From positions 62,001-126,000 of the forward strand of contig NZ_JAFFZS010000003.1 of the NCBI RefSeq assembly GCF_016921115.1: DNA of 64,000 bases, given 5' to 3'. Source of the DNA: Streptomyces actuosus. Lineage in GTDB: Bacteria; Actinomycetota; Actinomycetes; Streptomycetales; Streptomycetaceae. Positions 1 to 9,566 of the stretch are shown here, in pieces (the stretch's first letter is position 1; each line of letters begins with the position of its first letter). The notes below the pieces were generated by a model. It worked only from the letters and a program-made list of their open reading frames with translations, was not told the origin of the DNA and made no database searches. Position numbers and translations under genes: made by a program.

Positions 1-1
1 C

Positions 2-604
2 ACGATCTTTGTTTTCGCCACGGGATGGGCATCTTTTCCCGCTCTCCTGGGCGGATCGACCGGAGAGGGTCCCAAAGCCCCCGGAGCCTCGGCACCGGCA
101 GAGGGCGGGACGTCCTCACCGCTCTCCGGCTCGCCGGGTACGACGGGACCTGCGCCGATCGGCACGGGCACGTCTGGCGGTGAGGATTCGGCACCCTCGG
201 GCCCGCCGCCCGCGGACCTCCAGGAGGGTGAGCCTGCGCCGGGGCCCTCGGCGTCCGGATCCGCGGGCGGGGGACCACTGCTCATCCGGATCAAGATGGG
301 CAGGACGGGAAAGGTAGGTGTGGACACGTGGCGCAAGGGGGCTGCGCCGGGAGCCAATACCGAGGTCTACGACACAGCCGGCGGACAACTCGGCTTCGGC
401 TGCTACGTCCAATGGACGCTCTACCGCCAGGGTGATCCCATTCGCACCGCGAAGAGCGGTGCCTGCCGCTCCGGCGGAATCACCATGTTCGGATTCGGCG
501 ACAGTCTTGACGCCGCCGGCACGTATCGCCTCACCGCCCGTGTGACCACCGACTCGGGTGTCGACGGATCGGAATCCTACGATTTCACGGTGGTCGACAG
601 CTGA
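2..604 (+). CDS. C-terminal part of a membrane-anchored protein with an extracellular domain (5' end outside window)
   Basis: The frame is open from the first bases of the window to a TGA at 602-604, so only the C-terminal ~200 residues are visible. They begin with the tail of a hydrophobic segment (FVFATGWASFPALLG), followed by a Gly/Pro/Ser/Thr-rich linker of about 70 residues, then a compact ~100-residue domain starting near LLIRIKMGR with two cysteines and a beta-rich pattern ending SYDFTVVDS. The layout is that of a protein anchored by one helix with an extracytoplasmic beta-sandwich, as seen behind many actinobacterial kinases and sigma-factor-associated membrane proteins. The cytoplasmic part is not visible, so no function can be assigned. 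An internal ATG at 296 is possible but would cut the domain from its linker. Confidence 0.7.
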   Translation, partial: TIFVFATGWASFPALLGGSTGEGPKAPGASAPAEGGTSSPLSGSPGTTGPAPIGTGTSGGEDSAPSGPPPADLQEGEPAPGPSASGSAGGGPLLIRIKMGRTGKVGVDTWRKGAAPGANTEVYDTAGGQLGFGCYVQWTLYRQGDPIRTAKSGACRSGGITMFGFGDSLDAAGTYRLTARVTTDSGVDGSESYDFTVVDS

Positions 605-712
605 ATTCACCTGTACAACGGTCCGCAAACGCGGGCGCCCCGAATTCCTTTTCCGGTAGAACCGGGTGAGCTCCGGGCACGTCGTCGCGCGACGGAGAGG
701 GGCGCGGCCGCC

Positions 713-1708
713 CTACGGCTTGGTGAAGCGGGTGGCGCGGGAGAATCTCAGCGGGACCGGCAGGGCGCCGGAGGTCAGCTTGGCGGCCAGGTCCTGGGCC
801 TCCCGCTTGGTGAATCCTCCGGTGATCTGCGCATTTCCCCCGGTCAGTGCCTGACTGACGGAGGGCGCCGACACGACTTCGCCGTCGACGACGATGGCGA
901 ACTGGTTCTGCGGTGGCGCACTCTGGGAGAGCTGCCCGGTGGCGACGGCGAACTTCTTGGTTCCCTTGGCGGTGAAGGCCAACTCGATGATCCAGCCTTG
1001 CGCGGCCGCGCTGTCGTAGGTCGCCTTGGCCGACTTGATGTCACTGCCGTCGAGTATGGCCGGTCCCAGTACGTACTTCGACGATGTCCGTCCTGAGCTG
1101 CCCTTCGCGTCGCAGGCGAGGACGGGGGCGTCGGGGCTCGCTTCCAGGTCGGTCTCGGCGTGCGCGCTGCTGGCGGAGCAGTCCAGCGCCGCGAACTCGG
1201 CTTCGAGGGAGTGCGCCGAGTCCGGGTCGGCGTTGCCGGTGGGAACCGCCTGCGGGGTGGCGGAGGCATCGGCGCGCAGGTCTTGGGTGACGGCACGGCC
1301 CAGCGCCGAGGGACTGGGACTGGGCTGATCCGTGGGTATCCCGGAAACCCCGATCGCCAGCACGGGGCGGAAGCGGAGTTGCCCGAAAGTCCCCAGTTCC
1401 TTCAACTGCTCCGTGGCATAGGGGCCGGTCACGGTGACGGAGCCGCTCTCCGACGCGATCCGCACCTCTGCCATCCCCAGGTTCTTCGCCCGTGCCCGCA
1501 TCCGGTCGACCGTCCGGGTCAGGCTGTCGGCCGTGGCCGACGCCGTCACGTCGAACGTCACCTGGGACCAGTCCGCGGTGGTGGCGGCTGCGCCGGCGCC
1601 GGGCGGTGTCGGGCCGGACCGAGCCGACGAGGTGTCCGAGCAGCCGGTCAGCACGGCCACGCCCAGGCACAGGGCAAGGGACGCGTGTCTTGCCTGAAGG
1701 GAACGCAC
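713..1708 (-). CDS. Lipoprotein with an orphan SecD-type periplasmic domain
   Basis: A 331-residue protein starting at a GTG with GAGAGG about nine bases upstream; the open frame continues further upstream, but that part is Arg/Thr/Pro-rich and shows no coding character. Residues 1-23 form a lipoprotein signal peptide with lipobox LTGC, giving lipidation at Cys23. The C-terminal ~110 residues carry the hallmark of the SecD first periplasmic domain (FAIVVDGEVVSAPSVSQAL, then GGNAQITGGF and a GALPVPL end). Full-length SecD continues into six membrane helices; this protein stops there, so it cannot be a translocon subunit by itself. The middle contains a Ser/Pro linker. It is probably a surface-exposed lipoprotein that reuses the SecD head domain. 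Partner and ligand are unknown. Family match is firm, function is not. Confidence 0.85.
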   Translation of the reverse strand: MRSLQARHASLALCLGVAVLTGCSDTSSARSGPTPPGAGAAATTADWSQVTFDVTASATADSLTRTVDRMRARAKNLGMAEVRIASESGSVTVTGPYATEQLKELGTFGQLRFRPVLAIGVSGIPTDQPSPSPSALGRAVTQDLRADASATPQAVPTGNADPDSAHSLEAEFAALDCSASSAHAETDLEASPDAPVLACDAKGSSGRTSSKYVLGPAILDGSDIKSAKATYDSAAAQGWIIELAFTAKGTKKFAVATGQLSQSAPPQNQFAIVVDGEVVSAPSVSQALTGGNAQITGGFTKREAQDLAAKLTSGALPVPLRFSRATRFTKP

Positions 1709-2015
1709 GACGGGCAGCCTCTCATGTCGAACACCGCGTATGCCGGTAAATGCGCGAATCCCCGGCACCGGACCTGACGATGCATCAGGCCGGGCGGTGG
1801 TCCGAGGCGTGCGTGGACGGTGAGCGGGGCGTGCAGTCGGCCGTGGGCGCGGAGCCCGGCCCGACGGACCTGTGGCGACGCTGCGTCCGCCGGCCCGCGG
1901 CGTTCGGAGTCGCGGGCCGGCGGGCTGGGCGGCGGCGCGCGCAGGCGTCACCTTGCAGCCGTGCCGCAGGCAGTGGTCGACCGGTGACCGTGGGCGGGTG
2001 GTGGGCCGCCGCGCC
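1709..2015. other. Intergenic region between two minus-strand genes
   Basis: About 300 bases lie between the stop of the BNR-repeat gene and the start of the SecD-like lipoprotein gene, both on the minus strand. The promoter of the lipoprotein gene should be here. No convincing small gene, RNA or strong hairpin was seen. Confidence 0.4.
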
Positions 2016-3101
2016 TCACCCGACCACCGCTGCGCGGACGCACAGCACGTCGGGCAGGTGGGAGGCCAACTGCCGCCAGCTGTCCCCGTCGTCGGCCGAG
2101 GCGTACACCTCGCCGTTGCGGTTGCCGAAGTAGATCCCGGCCGGGTCGGCGTCGTCGGTGCACAGGGCGTCGCGCAGCACCGTGCCGTAATGGTCGCTCT
2201 GCGGCAGGCCCGCGGAGAGCGGTTCCCATGTCTTGCCGGCGTCGCCGGTGCGGAAGACCCGGCAGCGGTGGTCCGCCGGGACCCGGTCGGAGTCGGCGTT
2301 GATGGGAAAGACGTACGCCGTGTCCCCGCGATGCGGGTGGGCCGCCGCGGCGAAACCGAACGTGGAGGGCAGGCCCTCGCCGATGTCCCTCCAGTGGGCA
2401 CCCGCGTCGTCGCTGCGGTACACCCCCCAGTGGTTCTGCAGGTACAGCCGGTCCGGGTTGGCCGCGTCCCGCGCGACCTTGTGCACGCACTGGCCGAACT
2501 CGGGGTGGGGGTCGGGCAGGAAGACCGCGGAGACACCGGAGTTGGACGGCATCCAGGTCGCGCCGCCGTCGGTGGTGCGGAACACTCCGGCGGTCGACAC
2601 GGCCACCGTCACCGCCCGCGGGTCCCGCCGGTCGGTGAGCACGGTGTGCAGCCCTTCCCCGCCGCCGCCCGGCACCCACTTCGAGCGCGTCGGGTGCTCC
2701 CAGAGCGGCCGGACCAGATCGAAGCTCTCGCCCCGGTCCTCGGAGCGGTACAGCGCGGCCGGTTCCGTGCCCGCGTAGACCACGTCCGGTTCGGCCGCCG
2801 AAGGGTGCAACTGCCAGACCCGCTCCAGCGAGGCCCCGGTGCCGGGCGGGAACTTCACCGCCGGCTTCCCCGGTTCGGTCCAGGTGCGGCCCAGGTCGTC
2901 GGAATGGAACACCGACGGCCCCCAGTGCGAACTGTCACCGCCGGCCAGCAGCCGCGGACGCTCCCCTCGGGTGTCCACGGCAACCGAGTAGATCGCCTGC
3001 GCGTTGAAACAGGGACTCCCGTCGAACTCCCAGGTGCCACCGCGCCGGCGCCCGATGAACAGGCCTTTGCGTGTGCCCACGGCGAGCAGTACTTCCGTCA
3101 T
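2016..3101 (-). CDS. BNR/Asp-box repeat (sialidase or sortilin-like beta-propeller) protein
   Basis: A 361-residue protein. The start is the ATG at 3101 (MTEVLLAVGTRKG) with GAGGTGATC just upstream, preferred over an ATG 13 codons earlier that lacks a ribosome site. At least six Asp-box motifs of the S-x-D-x-G-x-x-W type are visible (for example HSDDLGRTW, RTTDGGATW, RSDDAGAHW, RTGDAGKTW, ASADDGDSW), spaced as in six-bladed beta-propellers of the sialidase/VPS10 superfamily. No signal peptide is present, so it is probably cytoplasmic. Such proteins are often annotated as exo-alpha-sialidase or glycosyl hydrolase, but the Arg triad of true sialidases cannot be recognised, so catalysis is doubtful. 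It appears to be monocistronic. Confidence 0.82.
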   Translation of the reverse strand: MTEVLLAVGTRKGLFIGRRRGGTWEFDGSPCFNAQAIYSVAVDTRGERPRLLAGGDSSHWGPSVFHSDDLGRTWTEPGKPAVKFPPGTGASLERVWQLHPSAAEPDVVYAGTEPAALYRSEDRGESFDLVRPLWEHPTRSKWVPGGGGEGLHTVLTDRRDPRAVTVAVSTAGVFRTTDGGATWMPSNSGVSAVFLPDPHPEFGQCVHKVARDAANPDRLYLQNHWGVYRSDDAGAHWRDIGEGLPSTFGFAAAAHPHRGDTAYVFPINADSDRVPADHRCRVFRTGDAGKTWEPLSAGLPQSDHYGTVLRDALCTDDADPAGIYFGNRNGEVYASADDGDSWRQLASHLPDVLCVRAAVVG

Positions 3102-3385
3102 GCCGATCACCTCCGCGACGTCGTTGTCCGGACGTCTCACTCACGGACTCGGGCCAGTCTGCACCCGGCCACTGACAGCCACCCCTCGGCCGGGCGTCAC
3201 CGCAGGTCGATGCGGCGATTGCGGCAGAGGAGGGCGATGTGCGGAGCAGCTTCGCGACAACGGGTGCGCGGTCGGCGCCCCCGTGCGACCGTCGAGGCGG
3301 AGGACTCGTCATGAGCATCCCCCGCCCGCCGCCCGTATGGGAGGACGCCCGGGATGTTCGCGTGCTCACGAGGAGGAACCCTTCG

Positions 3386-3970
3386 ATGGCGTTCCGAGGT
3401 CCGAAGGTGTGGCTGTGGCGCTGGCGGCGCAATCCCCTCAAGCGCCGCGCCGACAAGGTGGAGGCCTGGGTGCTGCTGGGCACCTGGACGGTCACCGTCC
3501 TCGTCGGGGTGCTCGCGGGCCTGGCGACCGCGCGGACCGTCGAGCAGGGGCTCACGCGGGAACGGGCCGAGGCGCGACTCGTCACCGCCCACCTCACGTC
3601 GCAGGCGCCCGGCCGGCCGGCCGCGCAGGACGGGGACTCCGGTGGCGAGCGGGTCTGGGCGAAGGTGTCCTGGACCGCTCCGAACGGCTCCGCCCACTCC
3701 GGACAGGTCCGGGTCGCACCCGGTACCGCCGCCGGTACCCCGGTCGCCCTGTGGACGGACCCCCGGGGCCGCCTGGTGACCAAGCCCGCCACCGCCGAGC
3801 AGGCCCGGCTCCGCTCCGGTCTCGTCGGCGCCCTGGGCGGCCTCAGCGCGGCAGCCGTGCCGTGCGCCGCGGGCCACGCCCTGCGCCGGCGCCTGGAGTG
3901 GCGGCGTCTGGACCAGTGGGACGTGGCATGGGCGCGCTTCGATCCCCTGTGGCGGGGGCGCACGGGCTGA
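3386..3970 (+). CDS. Rv1733c-type two-helix membrane protein
   Basis: A 194-residue protein. The start is an ATG ten bases after AGGAGG (3371-3376). The N-terminus WLWRWRRNPLKRRAD followed by VEAWVLLGTWTVTVLVG is typical of the actinobacterial Rv1733c family. One membrane helix spans about residues 28-50 and a second about 138-158. Between them lies an extracytoplasmic segment with the family pattern VWAKVSWTAPNGSAHSGQV and VALWTDPRG. The family is a latency (DosR) antigen in mycobacteria and often sits near stress and cation-transport genes in Streptomyces. Here the next gene block on the same strand encodes a CtpI-like ATPase. Molecular function is unknown. Confidence 0.85.
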   Translation: MAFRGPKVWLWRWRRNPLKRRADKVEAWVLLGTWTVTVLVGVLAGLATARTVEQGLTRERAEARLVTAHLTSQAPGRPAAQDGDSGGERVWAKVSWTAPNGSAHSGQVRVAPGTAAGTPVALWTDPRGRLVTKPATAEQARLRSGLVGALGGLSAAAVPCAAGHALRRRLEWRRLDQWDVAWARFDPLWRGRTG

Positions 3971-4147
3971 CGGCCGTCGCGGCCCCATCCGCCGGAGGGC
4001 CTGTGCGAGTTCCGGAGCCGCCTGCGCCTCCGCGCTGCGTGTCGTTCCCCGAAGCCGCCCGGCCGCCCGCCGCGGACACGGGTGACGCCGCTCCAGCGGG
4101 GAACTCGGCAGGCCCAGGAGCCGATCAGCTCGGGAGGCGAGTGAGCC

Positions 4148-5086
4148 ATGGCACGTCAGGAGACTTCGTCCGGCCTTCCGCAGCCACTGCGGGCCACGGC
4201 CTCGGTGCTGCGCAGGATTCCGGGGGCCGGAACGGCCGGCCGGGCGGCCGGGGGAGCCCTGGCCGCGGTCGAGCGTGTGTCCCCGCGTCGGCGCAGGCTG
4301 GCGGTGTACACGGGCGCAGGGGTGCTGGGCGTCGCCGGGGTGGTGGAGTGGCCGGTGGCCCTGACCGGCGCGGCCGTGGCCTGGTTGACACAGGCACGGC
4401 CGCGGGAACACGGCACCGGTGACGAGGGCGCGGCCCCGTCGGCCACGGGCACCGCGGCCCGGTCCGCGGCCAGGGTGAAGCGGGCCGGGACCCGTGCGGC
4501 TCGCAGGACCAGTGCCGAGGCGATGGTGTCGACGGCAGGCGGCGGCAGCACGGCCAGAACCTCCACGGCCGCCGCCAGGAAGTCCGCCTCGGGCACGACC
4601 GGCGCCCCCAGGACCGCTTCGGGCAAGGCCGCCGCGAGCGGCACCGCGGCCGGAACCCGCACCGCGAGCGGGGAGACCACGCAAAGCGGCGGGCGTACGG
4701 CGGGCAGGGCGACCGCGGGGTCCGGGACAGGCTCGGCGGGCAGGGCGACCGCGGGGACCCCGACACGCAAGGCGACCAGGTCCACGAAGACCGCCAAGGC
4801 CACCGAGACCACCGAGTCCAGCGCGGGAACCGGCACGCGCACCGCCAGGAAGACCACCGCGGGAGCACGAGCGGCGAGCCGGTCGACCACCGGGGCGGGC
4901 ACCACCACCGCCGGGACCGGGACGTCACGGTCCGCCGCGAGGAAGGGCACCGCGGCGGGCGGGTCCGCCACCGGGACGAAGAAGGCCACGTCCGCCACCT
5001 CGGCCAAGTCCACGGCCGCCGGGGCCCGCGCCGGGACCGCCGGGGCGAGGTCCACGGCAGCCCGCTCGTCCGGTTCCCGCGGCTGA
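4148..5086 (+). CDS. Membrane protein with a long Ala/Thr/Ser/Gly/Lys-rich tail
   Basis: A 312-residue protein with GGGAGG ten bases before the ATG. Residues ~50-80 form a hydrophobic segment (TGAGVLGVAGVVEWPVALTG). From about residue 95 to the end the chain is low-complexity, dominated by Ala, Thr, Ser and Gly with regularly spaced Lys/Arg, similar in style to histone-H1-like or disordered linker sequences. No catalytic motif is seen. It ends nine bases before the giant P-type ATPase gene and probably shares its transcript, so a role as membrane partner or regulator of that ATPase is a reasonable guess. The repetitive composition means the exact tail length may vary between strains. Confidence 0.78.
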   Translation: MARQETSSGLPQPLRATASVLRRIPGAGTAGRAAGGALAAVERVSPRRRRLAVYTGAGVLGVAGVVEWPVALTGAAVAWLTQARPREHGTGDEGAAPSATGTAARSAARVKRAGTRAARRTSAEAMVSTAGGGSTARTSTAAARKSASGTTGAPRTASGKAAASGTAAGTRTASGETTQSGGRTAGRATAGSGTGSAGRATAGTPTRKATRSTKTAKATETTESSAGTGTRTARKTTAGARAASRSTTGAGTTTAGTGTSRSAARKGTAAGGSATGTKKATSATSAKSTAAGARAGTAGARSTAARSSGSRG

Positions 5087-5095
5087 GGCCGGCCG

Positions 5096-8000
5096 ATGAC
5101 ACCGGGGTTGCCGAGGGAGGCCTCGGCCGCCGTGTCCGGGCTGGCCCTGGTGGGCCCCCGGCTGGTGGTGCGCGGCGTGGCGCCCGCCGTCGGAGCGGTC
5201 GCCGGTCTGGTGGCCGGGACCGCCAGGGCCGGGGTGCGGGGCGCCGACACCGTGATCAGGGTCGGCCGGGTCGCCCGCAGTGCGCTGCCGGGTGCGGGCG
5301 GCGACTGGCGGGCGGGCCGGCGGGCGCACCTCGCTCTGCAGCCGCAGGAGCGTGAGCAGGAGCGGGTGCGCCGGGAGGGCGGAACGGAGTCGGTGGCCCG
5401 ACGGGTGGCCGCCACCCTGGACCGGCGGCCCGACGTCGCCTACGCCTACTGGGACGGCGGGCTCAGGCGGCTCGTGGTGTCCGCGGCCGACGACGAGGTC
5501 ACGGACCGGATCCTCGACCGGGCCGCCGAACTCGCCCGCCGGCACGGGCTGGGGTCGACGGACGAGACGGTGGAGGAGTTCGCGCACCCCGGCGACGCGG
5601 CGGGTGTGCGCACCGCCGCGCTGGCGCTGCTCGCCGACGTGCTGGGCGCAGCCACCGCCCTCTCGGCGTACGGGCTGCGGATCCCGGCCTCCCCGCGGCT
5701 GGTGACCGCGGTCGTGACGCTGCTGCGGGAGAACCCCCGCTTCCGTTCCTGGCTGCGGTCCCGCGTCGGTCCCTCCCGCCGGGACCTGCTGCTGGCCGCC
5801 GCGAACGCCGCCGCCCACGGTGCCGGCCAGGCACCGACCGCCCTGCTGCTCGACGCGGTCCTGCGCGCGCTCCAACTGGCGGAGACCGTCGCCCGTGCCG
5901 CCGCCTTCGACGCGGACCACGACCTGCTGTGCGCGCCCGACCGCGAGGACGTCGCCGCGGACGTCCGACCGCGCCCGCCGCTGCGCACCAGCCCGGCCCA
6001 GGAGTACGCGGCCCACGCGGGCACCGGCAGCCTGCTCGGCGCCGCCGCGACCCTCCTGGTCAAGCACGACACGGAGGAGGCGGCCGAAGCGGTGCTGGCC
6101 GGCTCGCCCCGGGCCGCCCGCTACGGACCCGCCTCGTTCAACGCCGTCCTCGGCTGCGCGCTCGCCGGGACGGGCGTCCTCGTGCGCGACACCGACCGGC
6201 TCCGGCAGCTGGAGACGGCCGAGACGCTGGTCCTGCATCCGAGCGCGCTGTCCGGGCCGGGCACCGGCCCGGATCCGTGGGCCGAGGCGGTCCTGGACGC
6301 GGCGCGGCGGGCCGGGCTGCGCGTGGTGGTCGGCGAGCACCCCGCGCTGGAGGACCTGACCGGTCTGGCCGACCACGTCGTAGGCGCCGGGCGGCCGTTC
6401 GAGGAGGCGGTCACCGCCCTGCGCGGGCGCGGCGGGGTCGTCACGGTCGCCCGCCCCGGCTCGGCCGGTGACACCGGTGTCCTCGCCGGGCTGCTCGCGG
6501 GCGATCTGGCCGTGGACCTCGCCGACCGGCACGCCGCCGTGGTGTGGGGCGCGGACGTGGTGGCTCCGCACGGCCTCGTCGACGTGTGGCGGCTGCTGAC
6601 GGCCGTGCCGGCGGCGCGCGAGGTGGGGCGCCGCTCGAAGACCCTGGCCCGTTCGGGCGCCGCCCTGTCCGGGCTGCTGGTCGCCGTCGGAACGGCCCGC
6701 AGGGGTCGCCGCCGCGGGCCGCTGCCGGCGCCGCGGCAGGCACCGGTCGACGCGAGCGTGGCGGTGGCCCTGGTGTCCGGTGCGCGGGCCGCCCTCGGTG
6801 TGGCCCTCGCCCGCCCGCCGCAGCCGCAGCCCCGGGTCGCCTGGCACGCCCTGGACACCGATGCCGTGCGGGATCGCATCGACCAAAGGCCCGAGGCGCA
6901 TCCCGCGCCGCTGCTGGAGGCGGTCGGCCGGATGCGGCATGCGGCCGGGACCGCGGGCGGTCTCCCGCCGCTGGCCCCGGCGCGCTGGACGGTACGGCTG
7001 GCGCGGGCCGTGCGCCAAGAGCTGGACGACCCGCTCACACCGGTCCTCGCCGTCGGCTCGGCAGCGTCCGCGATGCTCGGCTCCGCCGTGGACGCCCTGC
7101 TGGTGCTCGGGGCGCTCGACCTCAACGCCCTGGTCGGCGGAGTGCAGCGGGTGCGGGCCGAGCGCGCGCTGGCCGGACTGCGGGCGGAGCAGAAGCGGAA
7201 GGCGCGCATCGCCGCCGGGCGGGGGACACGGACCGTCGACGCCGCCGGGCTGGCCCCGGGCGCCGTCATCGAGCTCAAGGTCGACGACGTCGTCCCCGCC
7301 GACGCTCGTCTGCTGTGGGCGGACGGCCTGGAGGTCGACGAGTCGGCCCTGACAGGAGAGTCCCTGCCGGTCGGCAAGCACGTCGACCCGGCGCCGCGCG
7401 CCCCGGTGGCCGAACGGCACTGCATGGTCTTCGAAGGCACCACGGTGGTGGCCGGGCAGGCCCGCGCCGTCGTCGTGGAGACCGGTGAGCGCACCGAGGC
7501 GGCGCGGGCCGTCTCCCTGGCAGCCCGCACCCCGCCCGCCGCCGGGGTGCAGGCGCGGCTGCGGGAACTGACGTCCGCGGCGGTCCCGTTGACACTGGCC
7601 GGGGGCGCCGCCGTGACCGGCCTCGCGCTGCTGCGCGGCACCCCGATCCGCCGGGCGGTGAGCGGGGGAGTGGCGGTGGCCGTGGCCGCCGTGCCCGAGG
7701 GGCTCCCGCTGGTGGCGACCGTGGCGCAGCTGGCGGCGGCCCGCCGGCTGAGCAGCCGAGGAGTACTGGTCCGGGCGCCGCGCACTCTGGAGGCCCTGGG
7801 CCGCATGGACACCGTCTGCTTCGACAAGACGGGCACGCTCACCGAGAACCGGCTGCGGCTGGTGCGGGCCACCGACGCCTACGGGGCCGAGGCGGACGGG
7901 ACCGTGCTGCGCACCGCGGCGCGGGCCTGCCCCCGGCTGAACGGGGATACGGCCGGGACGACGCACGCGACCGACGAGGCGATCCTGGACGCCGCCGGCC

Positions 8001-9373
8001 GCGACCCGCAGTGGCGGCAGAGCGAGGGCCGTCCGTTCGAGGCGGGCCGCGGGTACGCCGCTGCCGTGGGCCGCACCCGGGACGGTGAGCGCCTGCTGGT
8101 GGTCAAGGGCGCCCCGGAGACCGTCCTGCCGGCCTGCCCGGGCCTGCCGGAACACGCCGGGCGGACCGCCCGGGACCTCGCCCGCGACGGGTTGCGCGTC
8201 CTGGCCGTCGCCCAGCGCCGCCCCGGCGCCGCGGAGGACGACCCGGACACCCTCGAACGGCCCCTGCACGACCTTGAGTTCACGGGTCTGGTCGCGCTGG
8301 CCGACGTGCCGCGGGAGACCTCCAAAGCACTTGTGCGCGGCCTGCGCGAGGCGGGTGTGCGACCCGTCATGCTGACCGGCGACCATCCGCAGACCGGGCG
8401 GGCGATCGCCGTCCAGCTGGGCTGGCCCGGGGACACCGGCGTCGTCACCGGTGACGACCTGGCCGCCGCCGACCGGGCAGCCCGCTCGGACATGCTCCGC
8501 GACGCCGGTGTCGTGGCCCGGGTCGCACCCGAGCAGAAGCTCCAGGTGGTGGAAGCGCTCCGGGACGCCGGCCGGGTGGTCGGGATGGTCGGCGACGGCG
8601 CCAACGACGCGGCGGCCATCCGCGCCGCGGACATCGGCGTCGGCATCAACGCACGCGGGTCCGCCGCCGCCCGCAACGCCGCCGACCTGGTGCTCACCGA
8701 CGAGGACCTCGGAGCCCTGGTGGAGGCGGTGGGCGAGGGCCGTGCGCTGTGGCACAGCGTCGCCGACGCGATCGCCATCCTCATCGGCGGCAACGCGGGC
8801 GAGGTCGCCTTCGGCGTCCTCGGCACCCTCCTCGGCGGCGCGGCCCCCCTGTCGACCCGTCAGATGCTGCTGGTCAACCTGTTCACGGACCTGTTCCCGG
8901 CGATGGCGGTCGCCGTCACCCCGCGACAGGACCCCGTCGCCGCGCGGAGCGAGGCCCCGCCGGGAACCTCGCTGCTCGGCACGCCGCTGATGGCGCAGAT
9001 CCGCCACCGGGCGCTGACCACCTGTCTGGGGGCGGTGGCGGCCTGGCTGTTCGGTCGTCTCACCCCGGGATCGCGACGCCGCTCCACCACGATGGCGCTG
9101 TGCGCGGTGGTGGGCACCCAGCTCGCTCAGACCCTCGCCGACCGCCGCGGCAGCAGGCTGGTCCGCGGCACCGTCCTCGGCTCGGCGGCGGCGCTCGTCC
9201 TGCTGGTGCAGACCCCGGGGGCGAGCCGCTTCTTCGGCTGCACGCCCCTGGGCCCGCTGGCCTGGGCGGGGGTCGCCGTCGCGATCGGCCTCGCCGTGAC
9301 CGGTCAGCGGGCGCTGCCGCAGCTGGAACGGACGGTGCTCCGCCTCGGGCGGGCGGCGGCACCCGCCCGCTGA
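5096..9373 (+). CDS. Giant P-type cation-transporting ATPase, CtpI-like
   Basis: A 1425-residue membrane ATPase with GAGG seven bases before the ATG. The C-terminal half is a full P-type engine: TGES in the actuator domain (residues 753-756), the PEGLP helix, DKTGTLT with phosphorylated Asp910, and the hinge motif GDGAND (1166-1171), followed by C-terminal helices. The first ~640 residues form an unusual extension with hydrophobic helices and degenerate HAD/ATPase-like stretches. Such very long N-termini characterise mycobacterial CtpI-type pumps. Substrate is not clear from the sequence: there is no CPC/CPH heavy-metal motif, and PEGLP suggests the Ca/Mg-like group. It is probably cotranscribed with the preceding low-complexity membrane protein. 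Confidence 0.9.
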   Translation: MTPGLPREASAAVSGLALVGPRLVVRGVAPAVGAVAGLVAGTARAGVRGADTVIRVGRVARSALPGAGGDWRAGRRAHLALQPQEREQERVRREGGTESVARRVAATLDRRPDVAYAYWDGGLRRLVVSAADDEVTDRILDRAAELARRHGLGSTDETVEEFAHPGDAAGVRTAALALLADVLGAATALSAYGLRIPASPRLVTAVVTLLRENPRFRSWLRSRVGPSRRDLLLAAANAAAHGAGQAPTALLLDAVLRALQLAETVARAAAFDADHDLLCAPDREDVAADVRPRPPLRTSPAQEYAAHAGTGSLLGAAATLLVKHDTEEAAEAVLAGSPRAARYGPASFNAVLGCALAGTGVLVRDTDRLRQLETAETLVLHPSALSGPGTGPDPWAEAVLDAARRAGLRVVVGEHPALEDLTGLADHVVGAGRPFEEAVTALRGRGGVVTVARPGSAGDTGVLAGLLAGDLAVDLADRHAAVVWGADVVAPHGLVDVWRLLTAVPAAREVGRRSKTLARSGAALSGLLVAVGTARRGRRRGPLPAPRQAPVDASVAVALVSGARAALGVALARPPQPQPRVAWHALDTDAVRDRIDQRPEAHPAPLLEAVGRMRHAAGTAGGLPPLAPARWTVRLARAVRQELDDPLTPVLAVGSAASAMLGSAVDALLVLGALDLNALVGGVQRVRAERALAGLRAEQKRKARIAAGRGTRTVDAAGLAPGAVIELKVDDVVPADARLLWADGLEVDESALTGESLPVGKHVDPAPRAPVAERHCMVFEGTTVVAGQARAVVVETGERTEAARAVSLAARTPPAAGVQARLRELTSAAVPLTLAGGAAVTGLALLRGTPIRRAVSGGVAVAVAAVPEGLPLVATVAQLAAARRLSSRGVLVRAPRTLEALGRMDTVCFDKTGTLTENRLRLVRATDAYGAEADGTVLRTAARACPRLNGDTAGTTHATDEAILDAAGRDPQWRQSEGRPFEAGRGYAAAVGRTRDGERLLVVKGAPETVLPACPGLPEHAGRTARDLARDGLRVLAVAQRRPGAAEDDPDTLERPLHDLEFTGLVALADVPRETSKALVRGLREAGVRPVMLTGDHPQTGRAIAVQLGWPGDTGVVTGDDLAAADRAARSDMLRDAGVVARVAPEQKLQVVEALRDAGRVVGMVGDGANDAAAIRAADIGVGINARGSAAARNAADLVLTDEDLGALVEAVGEGRALWHSVADAIAILIGGNAGEVAFGVLGTLLGGAAPLSTRQMLLVNLFTDLFPAMAVAVTPRQDPVAARSEAPPGTSLLGTPLMAQIRHRALTTCLGAVAAWLFGRLTPGSRRRSTTMALCAVVGTQLAQTLADRRGSRLVRGTVLGSAAALVLLVQTPGASRFFGCTPLGPLAWAGVAVAIGLAVTGQRALPQLERTVLRLGRAAAPAR

Positions 9374-9566
9374 CCCGCCGGATCGGCGAAGCCGCCGCCC
9401 GGACCCGCAGCCGAGCCTCGCGGACGGCCGCACGGGGCGTCGGCGACGAGCCCCGCCCGTCGACCCGCCCGCGCCGCCCCGCCGCGGCAGGCCCTTCGCG
9501 AGGCGCGTCCGGGGGAGGCCACGAGGTGTCCTCGGGGAGGAGCCCCACGCCGCCCGAGGCCGGGAC

